Below, one piece after another: positions 1-11,134 of a stretch of DNA of 64,000 nucleotides. The DNA is taken from contig MU006233.1 of assembly GCA_010093685.1 (NCBI GenBank), positions 248,001 through 312,000 of the forward strand, written 5' to 3'. This DNA comes from Ophiobolus disseminans (Eukaryota > Ascomycota > Dothideomycetes > Pleosporales > Phaeosphaeriaceae). Position numbers and translations under genes: made by a program. Within the stretch, counting starts at the first letter, position 1. Every line of letters starts with the position of its first letter. The notes beneath the pieces were generated by a model, which ran no database searches, was not told the DNA's origin, and saw nothing but the letters and a program-made list of their open reading frames with translations.

Positions 1-2214
1 CGACGAGTGGGTCATGACCCTCCACAGACGGGGCACCTTCGATGAACGACCGGTTCCAGGTGACGGCTTTGACGCGCTCAGAGTAAGCCTGCACGAGAGT
101 TCGCTGCCCTTTTGTGCGTCGAAGGACTTTGTCGATATTGATGTGGCCGTTGTTGGACTGGAACGTGAGGAGATATTGGCAGGCCTGACGATACCACGGA
201 GGCGTAGATTTGCCCTGGGGATCACGATCGGCGACCAGGGTTTGCCAGAGCTGATCTGGTACTTCAGGTATTTCGCGGACAGAGCGGTCAAAAGACCACC
301 CGAGCCTCTGCAAGCAGTCTTTGGTGATGATGCCATCTGGAAAAGGATCGGTACGGAAACTGATTGTCCCAATGACCACGCCTCTAACATATAGCGACAT
401 ATCGTGCTTGACAGAGGTCGGGGCAGTCGAGCTTCTCGTCCCATCACCTGCACTGGCGATAGGGCTGCGGGGAAATTTAAACACCGGAACCTCGTAAGAA
501 ACTCCTTGTCCCGAGGCAGAATAGTTGTGATCATCAGGCAAGCCAACGAAGCTGTCGCCGGCCTGGCGACCGTTAAACATGTCTTCGCCTTTTCCCCAAG
601 CGGAGTCTTCGACGAATTGGATGTATGAAGGTAGCTCCACGAGACGAGGGGTCGTTGGGCCGGGGTTCTTCCGCTCCTTAAGAGCCCAGAAGCGGCAAAG
701 AATGTCCAGAGATTGTGAGGAATTGATAACCCACTCAACGAAATCCCTGTACACTTCAAACAGATCCTTGCCATAGTCAGGCGCAGGCACCAGCCGCGCT
801 ATCTCTGACTCAGGTCGATTGAGCTCCCTAGATATGTTCCTCAGGGCGTTAATGGTATCACGTGGATCGGATGTGTCGAATCCCGACAAGGAGCACACGA
901 GAGTCTCGAGTCCCTTGGTTGACTCCCGGGAACCATTCTTTTTGGGACGAAACAAGGTCGCGGTCATCTCGACCAACAATTTTGCCCCTAATTGCTCAAT
1001 CTCGAAAACAGAGTCGTCATCCCAGCTCCATTGATCGGGTTGTGTTGTCTTGAAGTAGTTCATGAGTTTCGGCTTCAAGCTTGTAAAGTGCATGCAGAAG
1101 ATGGCGATGGCCGTTTGGAAGGTGCTCCAATGACACCTATGCTTGCCGCAGTGAACCACGGCGTGCCTTGCTAGGGCTAACTCTTGTATCACCCATCGGC
1201 GCGAGAACCTTCGAAAGCGTCAGTGTTCGCAAAACCTTGAGAGGATCTTTGAGTTACTTACCAACTCCACTTCAGTAACTCAAACAAGCTCGCCCAGCTC
1301 TTGACATAGACGTCCTCGCCAAGAAACTTCTCGTGCATGTTTGCATCGATGACCTTAGGAATGAAGGCCATGGCAGCATCCGAGACAGAATTGTCGTTGT
1401 CGTCCGATCCAAGCCATATGTCGACTTTGGATGCCTTGCCGTAGATCAGGGCCATTTTCACGACTTGTTCGTTCAGTTCTTCCTCGTCATACTGATTAAT
1501 ACACAGTGCGTCAACCCATAGCGGCACAATGTCCGTCTCATCCCTCAGGCGTTTAAGAGCTTCACAAAGGTTGGGCTTGACCTTAAGCTTCTTTGGTCGC
1601 TTCGCATTTACGACATCCTCCAACTTCCTCAATGGCTGGGATGCCGCATCCTCTTGCACGAAGATGACGTTGTCAAATTGTCCTTCTCCCCAGTGGTAGG
1701 AGAGAGCACTGTACGGGAAGTTCATGTTCCCAAGCTCAGCGTCGTTGACAGAAATTAACGATACGTATATATCGTCATCGAAGGCGCCAGGTTTGAGCAG
1801 CAATAAGCGAACTTGATTCTGAGGCAAGCGCGTGTAAGTGTAGAGATCGCCAAGTCGTCTGAGTGTGCCTGCCCATTTAGACACACAGGCGGCGTTTGTG
1901 TCTTGAATCCCCTTGGGTTCTTTCAGGCGCAATTTGTTCATCCCAAGCATCTGAGGCTTCGCCCATAGTTTTACGTTGAGTTTTACAGGCGGGAGAGTCG
2001 GTTGAACTTTGTCATCGTCGGCCGGAGAATGGGATCGAGAATCAGACGGGGTAGTCTCGGGGGTCGGGGGCAGCTTTGGGTGGAGGATGTCCGGCGCGTC
2101 TGTCTTATCCGGAGTGTGAGGGCGTTGGTAGGGCTCGGAGTGGCTCGGTGTCGAGCCAAGGCAGGCATCGGCTTCGTCGTCGTCAACCGCCGTCGGAGAG
2201 GAATATTGAGACAT
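1..2214 (-). CDS. HET-domain (heterokaryon incompatibility) protein, 3' end beyond window
   Basis: Two exons are visible: 2214-1262 and 1208 to the window edge. The 53-nt intron has a GTAAGT donor, and the junction falls inside a motif ending FSRRWVIQE, a hallmark of the HET domain. Residues 1-80 are Pro/Ser/Asp-rich and look disordered. The HET core starts near residue 166 (YSALSYHWG) and continues through PLWVDALCINQ. The frame then stays open without a stop to base 1, with segments such as GFDTSDPRDTI and YVRGVVIG that fit the usual C-terminal part of these proteins. HET proteins act in non-self recognition and can trigger cell death after hyphal fusion; the partner here cannot be told. 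The ATG at 2214 is the first in frame. The protein is at least about 720 residues. I see no break in the visible part. Confidence 0.9.
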
Positions 2215-4242
2215 CTTCCGGTGTCGAACAACCGGGCGGGGTTCTAGTCAGGATGACTTAGTGGTCTGGGATTCACAATAGTGGAGCGACCTACTTATAT
2301 GTAATAATGGCCATCTAGGCGGCCAGTCCACGTTCAGACGGTGCAACAGAAACTGGCAAGGCGGCCGCCCTCCGCACTCTGCTCATGTCATACCTTTGCC
2401 ACCAGAAAAAGGGGGGTGCGACTACATTGGGCGCCAGCACGACCTCGTCCTCCTCTTTGCTCAACATTTTGGGCGCAAGTGACTTCGACGGGTATGACGT
2501 TCACCCACGAACCAGTCGAACGCGCTGCTACTCGATGCACCGCCTCAGTGAGCCCGAGCGGTAGAGAGGGCGTAGGCTTGCGCGACAGCATCTGGCCAGT
2601 AACGATGATTGAGATTTGCAGGTTCTTCTTCGTCCCTTCATGGTGTGGACCACATCGTAGGGTGTGCCAGATGGGGCTGTGCTGAGTCCCTCGCTTGGCG
2701 TGATTGTGGCAGGCGCTGAAGTCCACGAGTGGCTCCATTCCACCACCAGTAGCAGCGAACGAAAGGATTGTCCTCCCACGTTAGAGTCTTCATGAAGTCA
2801 TGAATGGCGCGGAAGGTTCGCGAACACCATGCGTTGTTGAGGGCAAGATCACGCTCACCGCTGCATGAACCGTCATTTTCGCACCATGCAACCATGCTCA
2901 TGGCCCCCAAATCAGCCTTGTGGCTGTGCCACAGCTATGAGTCGATCGTCCAAGTCGAGCGCAGAGGCGGTGAACGCGAGAGAAGGCATCGGAACAGCAG
3001 TGTGATGGATGTTTTCGATGGGTTGCAAGACGATCGTGAAGACGTGACTGAGGGGTTGGCGACGATGTTGTGATGTTGTTGGCCGCCCGAACCATCCCAA
3101 GACAGATCGACCCGCGGTTCGGTGGGGCACCGCGTCATCTAAACCGGGCCGTGCTCCAGCGCGTCTCATTGTTTACACAACCACGCAACCTCTGAGGCAG
3201 TGTTAGATCTGGTTCAAAAGATTGCAATCAAATAGCAATTGGAGCCCTCATTGACTTAGTGTTCTCACCTCGCTCGAAAGATCCGCTGCGAACCATTTCC
3301 AAGCTCCGGCGAAAAGGCCCCTGGAAGACGACGCACACCTTGCTTAAGAGATAAGATGACTATCCCCGATATGCAACATAGGCAAAGGAAAATTCATATT
3401 CCTTTGTAACCAAGTCGCTGAAAATGTCCTTCATTTCTCACGGCGTGGACCGCTCTTATATTCTACCTGCTTTGACCGGTCCCACAAAGGCTGAGGCAGC
3501 CGCAAACACTCGATAATGTGGGTAACAGCTGTCGACCAAGCGGATGCCCGAGAAACGAGATGTCGCAGATGCCATGCATATTAAGACGCTGACGGGCAAT
3601 TCGACTCAACACTGCTGCAGCCTATTACGACACGACACCAAGGACCTGCGTGTTGCTCAGCACGAGCTATGAGCACTCTGCGTCGAGTCATAATTTGGCT
3701 ACTGTGCATCCGTGACAGCATGTATGGCGGCTTACTAGGCTCTACGCTTAATTACATGTGCCTTTTACTAACCTTTTACCTACTATCATCTTATAGTGTT
3801 CTTTCTCTTGAAATCGACTCCCTACCGGTTTGTCGTGCTTTCACTTGGAATGTGTCCGGTCGATTTGCTTGTTTGTATCTTGTGCCCGGAACTACGATTG
3901 GAGTGAAAACAATCGTAAAGGGTCGCGATGTTTCCAGTAGTTGCAAATACTCAAAGAACATCTGAGACTGTTGGAAGGCTCACTAGTGATGAAAGGAAAT
4001 AACTATGAATGCATTCTGGTTTGATGATGGTTGGATTGATGATCTCTACGTGTGGGTGCTACAGAGGTGTACATGCTCTTGCCCAAGTAGGACCGAAGTA
4101 GGATCGAGTCGGTTGTTGGGCATCATTGGGCAGCCAATGTACCTACTAATACCTGTGATCCAACAGAGACATTGGAAAACATATCTCAGATGGTCCAGTA
4201 TATCGTATGCAGGTGCCGTAAGGAGGTACAGCAAGAGCAGAG
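2215..4242. other. Gene-free stretch between HET gene and DUF7587-type gene
   Basis: About 2.0 kb with no reading frame I can support on either strand. The short open frames overlap one another, carry no recognisable domain and do not link through plausible splice sites. The part from about 3660 to 4240 is richer in A+T than its surroundings. It presumably holds the divergent promoters of the HET gene (leftward) and the DUF7587-type gene (rightward). Confidence 0.5.
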
Positions 4243-5634
4243 ATGGCAAATAAAATGACACTCAACCCAGCCGCGACGGAGCCCATCACGGGGGAGCGCA
4301 AGGAGTACTTTGAAAGTACCACAATTCTCTTTCGTCTAATTTTAATCAGCTGCTGACAATGTGGAACAGAGCTTCGCAACAACCACGTCCCTAGATACCT
4401 GTTTCGCGCCTGGACAAGTGACAGCGGTGGTGGACCGAATGCCAACATCAACAATTCGATCGCCATCGTGCCTCATGCGTTCATGCCGGAATCGGGAAAC
4501 AATGTGTCTTCCAGCTTTTACAACACACTGGAGAGTGAGTTATGCCGAATGGCATCTATGCATTACGGCGGTGGCCATAGCTTGTCCGCATTTAGTTCGT
4601 GGGCTGTATCTCTGGCGCTGGTACTCTGTTACGCCAAAGAACTGAGTCTGAAGAGGGAAAGAACGCATGTTGCGGTCATGGATACGCATGAGTTGGGTCC
4701 CGATGTGCTCGTTTGGCATGTTCCGCATCTTATTAACGCAGGCAACCACGAGTGCCTCGCTTTTGGTCGCATCAGAGGCAGGGCGTACCAAGCTGTGAGC
4801 TTCGAGACCTGGGTGACCACGGTCTGTTGAGAATATATCCAGAATTGAGGGGCGACACACGGTGGTTTGGCTCAGCTATTCGGACCTCTGTGTTTCTAAC
4901 TGGCAAGAAGAGGATTGACTCCAATGAGCTATGGCTTATCGAAACAATCGGATCACTCTTCCAGAACTTGGCCTTCCCAGTTGTAACGGCCCTGGCCTGC
5001 CTTCGACCTAGGGAGTGGCGGGATTGGCGCAAGACCACCGCTCGTAAGCCTCTGGAGTTCCCTGAAGACATCATTGCGTTTGCTGAAGGATTGAAAATAA
5101 CGGGAGTGCCGGCCAATTTACACCAAGAACGTTGGTTAACACACGGTATGCTGGATACACAATGCCTTCCGGACGTCCAACAGTGGATCGATATGATGTC
5201 GATGATTGCAACGTATCTTTCACGGCAGCCACAGCAAAGCGCGGTAGCAACGATGCAAGAGAATGAGCAAACGAAAGAAGTGAAATATAACGACAAGCCG
5301 AGGAGAAAGGCAGCGGGAAAGGCAAAGGCAAAAAAAAGAATGACATACTTGACGCCAGCCCTGGGTCTCCCCCGAAACGCTTTGCGATGGAGCTACGGAG
5401 CCGCGCCAGGAAGACCAACTTCTTCGACTGCAAAGATGGTAGCTGCGGAAAGTGTATGTCTTGCATGAAGAAGAAGGAACACGAAAAGAAGGAGACGATA
5501 AAACGCAGAAGAGCGAAGAAAGAGAAGAGAGGAGAGAGGAAGCAAAGACGAGGAAATCGTGCGAGAACAGTGAATGCGGAAGCTGTGGAACCTGCAGGGT
5601 GACAAAAGGTCTGGAAGGCTTAACCCCGACTTGA
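4243..5634 (+). pseudogene. DUF7587-type fungal protein gene, frame-disrupted
   Basis: Exon 1 is 4243-4315 (ATG at 4243); a 54-nt intron (GTACCA donor, GCTGAC branch, CAG acceptor) joins exon 2 at 4370. Exon 2 opens with HVPRYLFRAW and goes on through GGGPNANI, IVPHAFM, FSSWAVSLALVL, HVAVMDTHEL and VLVWHVPHL, the conserved order I associate with the DUF7587 domain. The frame then hits a stop at about 4830, while the continuation (GDHGLLRIYPELR, later LEFPEDIIAFAEGLKI) lies in another frame from about 4812, so one base appears to be lost near 4807-4812. A second switch is needed at the A-run 5331-5337 to reach the basic Cys-containing tail. No intron of normal size explains either switch. Function unknown. 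It may be a decayed gene or contain sequence errors. Confidence 0.7.
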
Positions 5635-5969
5635 TCTGGTATAGATCAAGAGGCAGTGTGGTAGCGTAACATGGACAATAACCCAGTTTACCTGGAGACA
5701 TGTGCTGCGAGATGATGAGAATTCAATTTGCGAAACTCGAGACTCCTGGCTTTGGTCGAGATTAGCAAGAAAATGACCAGGAGTTTTGGAGAAACGAACT
5801 CAAGCGGAGTGTGCTATGAAGACATCACCTACTGTGGTATCAACTTGGCCACGAAAGTTATTTCCCATGACACTGTGCCATCACATCGGTGTTTGGACTT
5901 CTAGCTGTTCAGGAATGTCCATAGCCTCGGAATCGTTCTCTGCTGCACTCCAGACGCAAAAGAATCGAT

Positions 5970-6005
5970 GCTCTCGTGCGCAACGAAGCTCTCGTGCGCA
6001 ACGAA
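5970..6005. repeat. Two exact tandem copies of an 18-bp unit
   Basis: The unit GCTCTCGTGCGCAACGAA occurs at 5970-5987 and again immediately at 5988-6005. It lies in non-coding sequence and looks like a local duplication; no function is implied. Confidence 0.8.
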
Positions 6006-6776
6006 ATTCGCATTCCATCGGCAGTCCAATAATCCGAGAAAAGAGGCTGCCTCTCAAAACCCCACATGGAGCCTCCTCGAGCTGGATCTCCGGCTCCGCC
6101 ACATTAGGCAACTCGCCCGCCCCAACGCCACAACATCGTGACATCGCGCACCCGTCCATCTCCCCAGTGTGGCGACGCTCGAATCGAGATTTGCTTGCTC
6201 GTCGAACGGGGGGCCTTGAACGCCGCGCACGCGCACTTGCATGATCTGTGCATCCTTCAGACACGCATGCGCGATGAGTCGTGCGGCGTTCGCGAGGCGG
6301 ACAATCTGACGTCACACACCAGATTCAAGAAATCGGTGCGCAAGACTAAGACGCGGGCACAACTTGGCGCAAGAGATCGGCGGAGCTTGTTGCGCGGCTT
6401 ACCTCGTGGCTCGAGGCTTGCGAGGCTTGAGGAGGTGAAGAGTGTCTTGGGGTGCTTGGAAGTTATCGTTTCGACGATGAGATGTTTTGAAGGGTCTGTG
6501 ATGGAAGATGGGGAACGGACTATGACGTAGTGCGTATCCCTTCATCAAAACACATTCACACATGTACTCGGCCGACAAGTGGTTAGCTGGACCCACTATT
6601 ACTCTGCTATCGCACACTCTGACAGGCTATTGATGCAGTTCCATAACGTCGACTAACGTATTCACCGCCGTAGCGCGGAAACCTGTCCGCCTGAAGGATG
6701 TAAGATGACGTCTCGGGAGCATCGAGGATCAGCCTGTGATGCGCACAGTGCACTGCGGTGCGAGTGCATTTGCATG

Positions 6777-6784
6777 TCTATAAG
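6777..6784 (+). promoter_or_regulatory. Possible TATA-like element of MFS gene
   Basis: TCTATAAG lies about 140 bases upstream of the ATG at 6925 and is followed by a pyrimidine-rich leader with a long CT-rich stretch around 6810-6860. The position is compatible with a fungal core promoter, but this is a guess from sequence only. Confidence 0.3.
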
Positions 6785-6924
6785 TCGCGCTTGCCTGTGC
6801 GGATGTCGATGACGATCATCTCTACCCATCTCTTCCTGCCCTCCTCATCGTCCCCACAATCAGAGTGCGGAGAACGAATGAGCCCTACCATCGCTAGCAA
6901 TTTCTCAGCACATTAATAGCAACC

Positions 6925-8821
6925 ATGGCGACGGCAACAGAGGCCCAGCCCAAAATACACGACCCTAATGCAGTCGGTACCCACGACGCCGATGCAGAGA
7001 AGAAAGATTCGACCTCCGACCTCGAGCACCAGCATGCAGAGAACCCGACAGCGCACGCGAGCAGCGATGCTGACCGATTACACTACGAGAAGTTTGGCAC
7101 CTACGATCGCTACGAGATAACCGAAGAGGACTGCTACCAGGAGCTCGGCTTCTCGTTTCCCACATGGAAGAAGTGGATGATCCTATCGGTTGTCTTCCTA
7201 GTGCAAGTCAGCATGAACTTCAACACGTCGCTGTACAGCAACGCGGTCCCCGGCATTCACAAAGAGTTTGGTGTCAGTGCACAGGCCGCACGTCTCGGTG
7301 CTGCGCTGTTCCTGATCTTCTATGCCTTTGGCTGCGAATTGTGGGCGCCCTGGTCTGAAGAGCTGGGGCGCTGGCCTGTCCTTCAGCTCAGTCTGCTATT
7401 TGTCAATATTTGGCAGATTCCTGTTGGCATCGCGCCCAACTTTGGAACCATTCTTGCGTTCCGTTCGCTTGGTGGTCTTTCGACCGCTGGTGGCTCCGTC
7501 ACGCTGGCTATGGTCGCTGATATGTGGGAAGCAGACGAGCAGCAGTATGCTGTGGTGCGTATTTCCATCTCATGTACAATCAGTTGGTTGCTTGACGTTC
7601 TAAGCTGACACTCACTTCCAGGCCTTCATCGTCTTCTCCTCCGTCGGCGGCTCGGTGCTTGGCCCCATCGTTGGCGGCTTTGTCGAACAATTCCTCGCGT
7701 GGCGCTGGAACATCTGGATCCAGCTCATCTTCGGTGTCGCCGTCCAGGTCCTGCACGCCGCTCTCGTGCCTGAGACCCGTACAACCGTCCTCATGGACAG
7801 GATCGCGAAGAAGCGCCGCACTGAAGGCGAGAAGAACGGCAAGCCAGTTAACATCTGGGGACCGAATGAGACTCGCACCTTCCAGGAGCGCTTCAACGCG
7901 AAGGAGATCTTCACCACCTGGATGCGCCCCTTCCGCATGTTTTTGACCGAGCCAATTGTCCTGGTCTTGTCTTTGCTCTCAGGTTTCTCGGATGCCATCA
8001 TCTTCATGTTCCTCCAGTCTTACGCACTGGTGTTCGAGCAGTGGGACTTCGTCCCATTTTCCATCGGTCTTTCATTCGTTGCGATCGGAATCGGCTATTT
8101 CATCGCATGGTTCTCGTTCTTCCCCGCTATCAAGCGCAACGAGCGACTACGCCGTGAACGTCCCGGTGACGAGCAGGCGCAATATGAATCGCGTTTGTGG
8201 TGGCTCCTGTACACCGCACCCTGCTTGCCTGTCGGTCTGATCATCTTCGCCTGGACTTCGACCGGCCCCCCAATTCACTGGATCGGTCCGCTCATCGGCT
8301 CAGCTATCATCGGTATTGCCAACTATGCCATCTACATGGCCACCATCGATTACATGATCTGCGCCTATGGACCCTACTCGGCTTCCGCGACTGGCGGCAA
8401 CGGATGGGCGCGTGATTTCCTTGCTGGTGTGCTCACGCTACCAGCGACGCCGTTTTTCCAGAACATCGGCGGCAAGAATCACCTCGCCAATGCTTCTACC
8501 ATTCTCTTCGCCATCTCATTGCTTTTGGTCATCTCAGTATACGTCATCTACTGGAAGGGCCCCGTGCTGAGGAAGCGCAGTCCATTCGCCCAGCAGCTCA
8601 GCGCAGCTCGTGACGAGACTGGCGGAAGGCGAGTTAGTGCCTTGCCGGGCTTGAACTCGAGGAACAACTCGATTGCTGCCCAGGGTCAATCAAGACGTGG
8701 AAGCGTGCTTCGTGGGCAACCTGGTGAACATAAGTATCACCAGGGCGCAGAGGGTATGCGCGAGCGAGTGCAGCGAGACAACAGTGCGTCTCAGGTCCCA
8801 GCTGGCATTGAGCAGCACTAG
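6925..8821 (+). CDS. MFS transporter, drug:H+ antiporter (DHA1) type
   Basis: Two exons, 6925-7554 and 7622-8821, are separated by a 67-nt intron (GTGCGT donor, CCAG acceptor), giving 609 residues. The ATG sits in an ideal context (ACCATGG). A hydrophilic N-terminus of about 85 residues precedes the first membrane segment (WMILSVVFLVQVSMNFNTSLY). The exon junction leads into the family's motif C region (SVGGSVLGPIVGGF), followed by WRWNIWIQLIFG and VPETR, then a central loop with FQERFNAKEI and a second set of membrane helices (TEPIVLVLSLLSGFSDAIIF). The last 60 residues are a Ser/Arg-rich cytosolic tail. Such proteins are plasma-membrane exporters of drugs, polyamines or metabolites; the substrate cannot be read from sequence. 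It is 391 bases upstream of the AtuA-type gene on the same strand. No defects seen. Confidence 0.9.
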
Positions 8822-9212
8822 ATATTGCAGTGGTTATCTCATGGCAGATTGTTAGCTTAATATATCCACGCCCAAACAATTGACAGGTTACACCATGATT
8901 CATCTGCTTGAACATCGCGAAGCTCAACCTCTCGGTGATTCGAAATACCGGGAGCTAATGTTGTGAGGTAGAAGCTTGTTGTTTGTCGCCACGTTTGCAC
9001 TAGGTTCTATCCAGCCTAGTTCATTTCCCCGCGCCTCGGCTCGAGGCCGTCCCAAGTCCTGCGAGCTGACATGCCCTCCACGACTCCGCAGCAGCGAAGC
9101 CCGTCGGATGCTCCCGAGGTTCCTCGCTACAATGTCTACATTTGTTCGTGCTGTTTCCTTGGGGAGTAGGAAAGTGCAGGCCTTGCATCGTTGGTCCCCT
9201 TGAACTGGCGCA
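8822..9212. other. Intergenic spacer between MFS and AtuA genes
   Basis: 391 bases without a supported gene. It carries the 3' end of the MFS transcript and the promoter of the downstream gene on the same strand. Open frames on the minus strand here are shadows. Confidence 0.5.
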
Positions 9213-11134
9213 ATGGCACAGCAACGCGCTATTAGGATTGCAGGTACGTATTTTGTGCGGAGAGTGAACATAGTAATATTTATAACCCGACAGGATGTTC
9301 TGGATCTACGACTGATCGTCGCAATGCGATGACATTGTTGGCTTCGAACTACGAGAATGATCCGATTGATGTGCTGGTGGGCGATTGGATGAGCGAGGGC
9401 AACATGACTGGGCGGGCGAACGCAAAAGCCAATGGTGGATGCTCTTAGAACACTACTTTGATGCAGCCTAACACGTGTGTAGGACAAGCCGACGCATACG
9501 AACCCACCTTCCTCGAAGCACTGGCGCCCGCCCTCCCACACATCGCGAAGCACCGCATTAAAGTCGCCGTCAACGCTGGCGCATCCGACACGGAGAAACT
9601 GCGCGATGTAGTTGCAAAGATGGTGAAAGCGAAAGGACTTGACCTCAGCGTGGCGTGGATATCAGGCGACGAAGTGCTGCCACAACTGCTTGAAGCTCAG
9701 AAGCGCGGAGGGTCCCCCTTCGAGAACATATGCACAGGCGAGAAGCTCGAGGATTGGCAATTCGAACCCATATACGCGCAAGCATACTTGGGGGGACTCG
9801 GTATCGCCAAAGCCTTCGAGAAGGGGGGCGATATTGTCATATGCGGCCGAGTGAGCGACGCAAGCCCGGTGATCGGGGCAGCATACTGGTGGCACAACTG
9901 GCAGCGATCAGATCTGGACAAGCTGGCGAACGCCTTCGTAGCTGGTCATTTGTCTGAATGCTCGTCCTATAGCACTGGCGGCAATTACACAGGCTTCAAG
10001 GAGCTAGAGTGTCTCGACTGGACAGCTATCGGTTACCCTATCGTCGAAATTTCACACTCTGGCCAAGTCATTGTCACGAAGAACAAGGGCTCGGGCGGTG
10101 AAGTCTCAGTGAACACGTTGACGAGTCAGTTCCTGTACGAGATCCAAGGGCCATGGTACTTCAACTCGGACGTCACAGCCCTCCTCTCCGACGTGTCTTT
10201 CGAACAAGTCTCAACAAACAGGGTCGCTCTTCATGGCATCAAAGGCGGCCTCCCACCTCCGACAACCAAAGTCGGGATAACAGCAAAGCCACTGTATCAA
10301 GCCGAGATGCACTGGTTCATAGCCGGCCTCAACATACCTGCCAAAGCACGCATGATGGAGCAGCTCATCCGCACGCAAATGAAGTCACACATGCACAACT
10401 TCACACGCCTAGAGTTCCAAACCATCGGCTCCTGCCCCGAGAACCCAACATCCCAGAACGCTGCCACAGTGGACTTCCGCGTCATTGCGCAAGGGCGCAG
10501 AGCAGAAGACCTCGCACCAGCGAAATTCGTGCGCCCCTGCATCGATCCCATCATGTGCGCATATCCAGGAGCGACACCGCACCTGGACCTCCGACAAGCG
10601 TTTCCGAAAGAAGTGTTTGAGTACTACGTCACGTTGTTGTCGCAATCAGCCATCGAAAATCGCGTTCATCTTGCATCCGGCGAGTCCATCGATATACCGC
10701 CGCCGAGGGAGACGAAGACGTGGCCGAAACACCAGCCCACCCAGTCCGTCACCGCCCATGCTCAGAACATGAGTGACTTTGGACCCACCGTGCGCAGTCC
10801 CCTCGGCACAATCGTGCACGCGCGCTCTGGCGACAAAGGCTCGGACTGTAACGTCGGGTTCTGGGTCCGGTACGCGGACGAATATGCGTGGCTGCAGAAT
10901 CTACTGTCTGTGGGGTTTATGAAGGACTTACTCGCCGATGAATATCGAGGCGGGCGTATCGAGAGGTGCGAGTTCGAGGGGCTGAGAGCTGTGCATTTTC
11001 TGCTTAAGGATCACTTGGATCGGGGCGTGGGCATTACGACGAGTGTGGATTTTTTGGGGAAAAATTGTGCCGAGTATTTGAGGTGTAGGATGGTGCGTGT
11101 GCCGATGAGGTTTTTGGCGCGGGGGAGGATATGA
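9213..11134 (+). CDS. AtuA/DUF1446 family protein with C-terminal AtuA-like domain
   Basis: Three exons, 9213-9243, 9294-9434 and 9483-11134, encode 607 residues. Intron 1 (50 nt) is consensus; intron 2 (48 nt) uses a weak GTGGAT donor but is required for frame and motif continuity. The N-terminal domain begins IAGCSGSTTDRR, then VLVGDWMSEGNMT, VAVNAGASDTEKL, ICGRVSDASPVIGAAYWWHNW and AGHLSECSSYSTGGN, in the order seen in AtuA (acyclic terpene utilisation) N-terminal domains. After a spacer around residue 480, a second domain runs from FGPTVRSPLGTIVHARSGDKGSDCNVG to the end, matching the short AtuA-like C-terminal domain. In pseudomonads AtuA belongs to acyclic terpene (citronellol/geraniol) breakdown; the biochemical role of fungal members is not known to me. 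No signal peptide. Its neighbour is an MFS exporter on the same strand. Confidence 0.88.

Larger units (their letters stand above)
5635..6924. other. Intergenic region upstream of MFS transporter gene
   Basis: No supportable gene in about 1.3 kb. It contains an exact 18-bp tandem duplication at 5970-6005. The 3' part should be the promoter and 5' leader of the MFS gene that starts at 6925. Confidence 0.5.

Noticed and set aside
2388..3169. Overlapping minus-strand frames, one with several Cys and Trp residues (2638-2910)
   Set aside because: Considered as a small secreted protein, but there is no signal peptide, no consistent splice path and no recognisable domain.
8924..9553. 209-codon minus-strand frame across the start of the AtuA-type gene
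   Set aside because: It overlaps exons of the plus-strand gene, has no family motif and is low-complexity in composition.
10153..10772. Plus-strand frames of 155 and 95 codons inside the AtuA-type gene
   Set aside because: They are out-of-frame shadows of exon 3.
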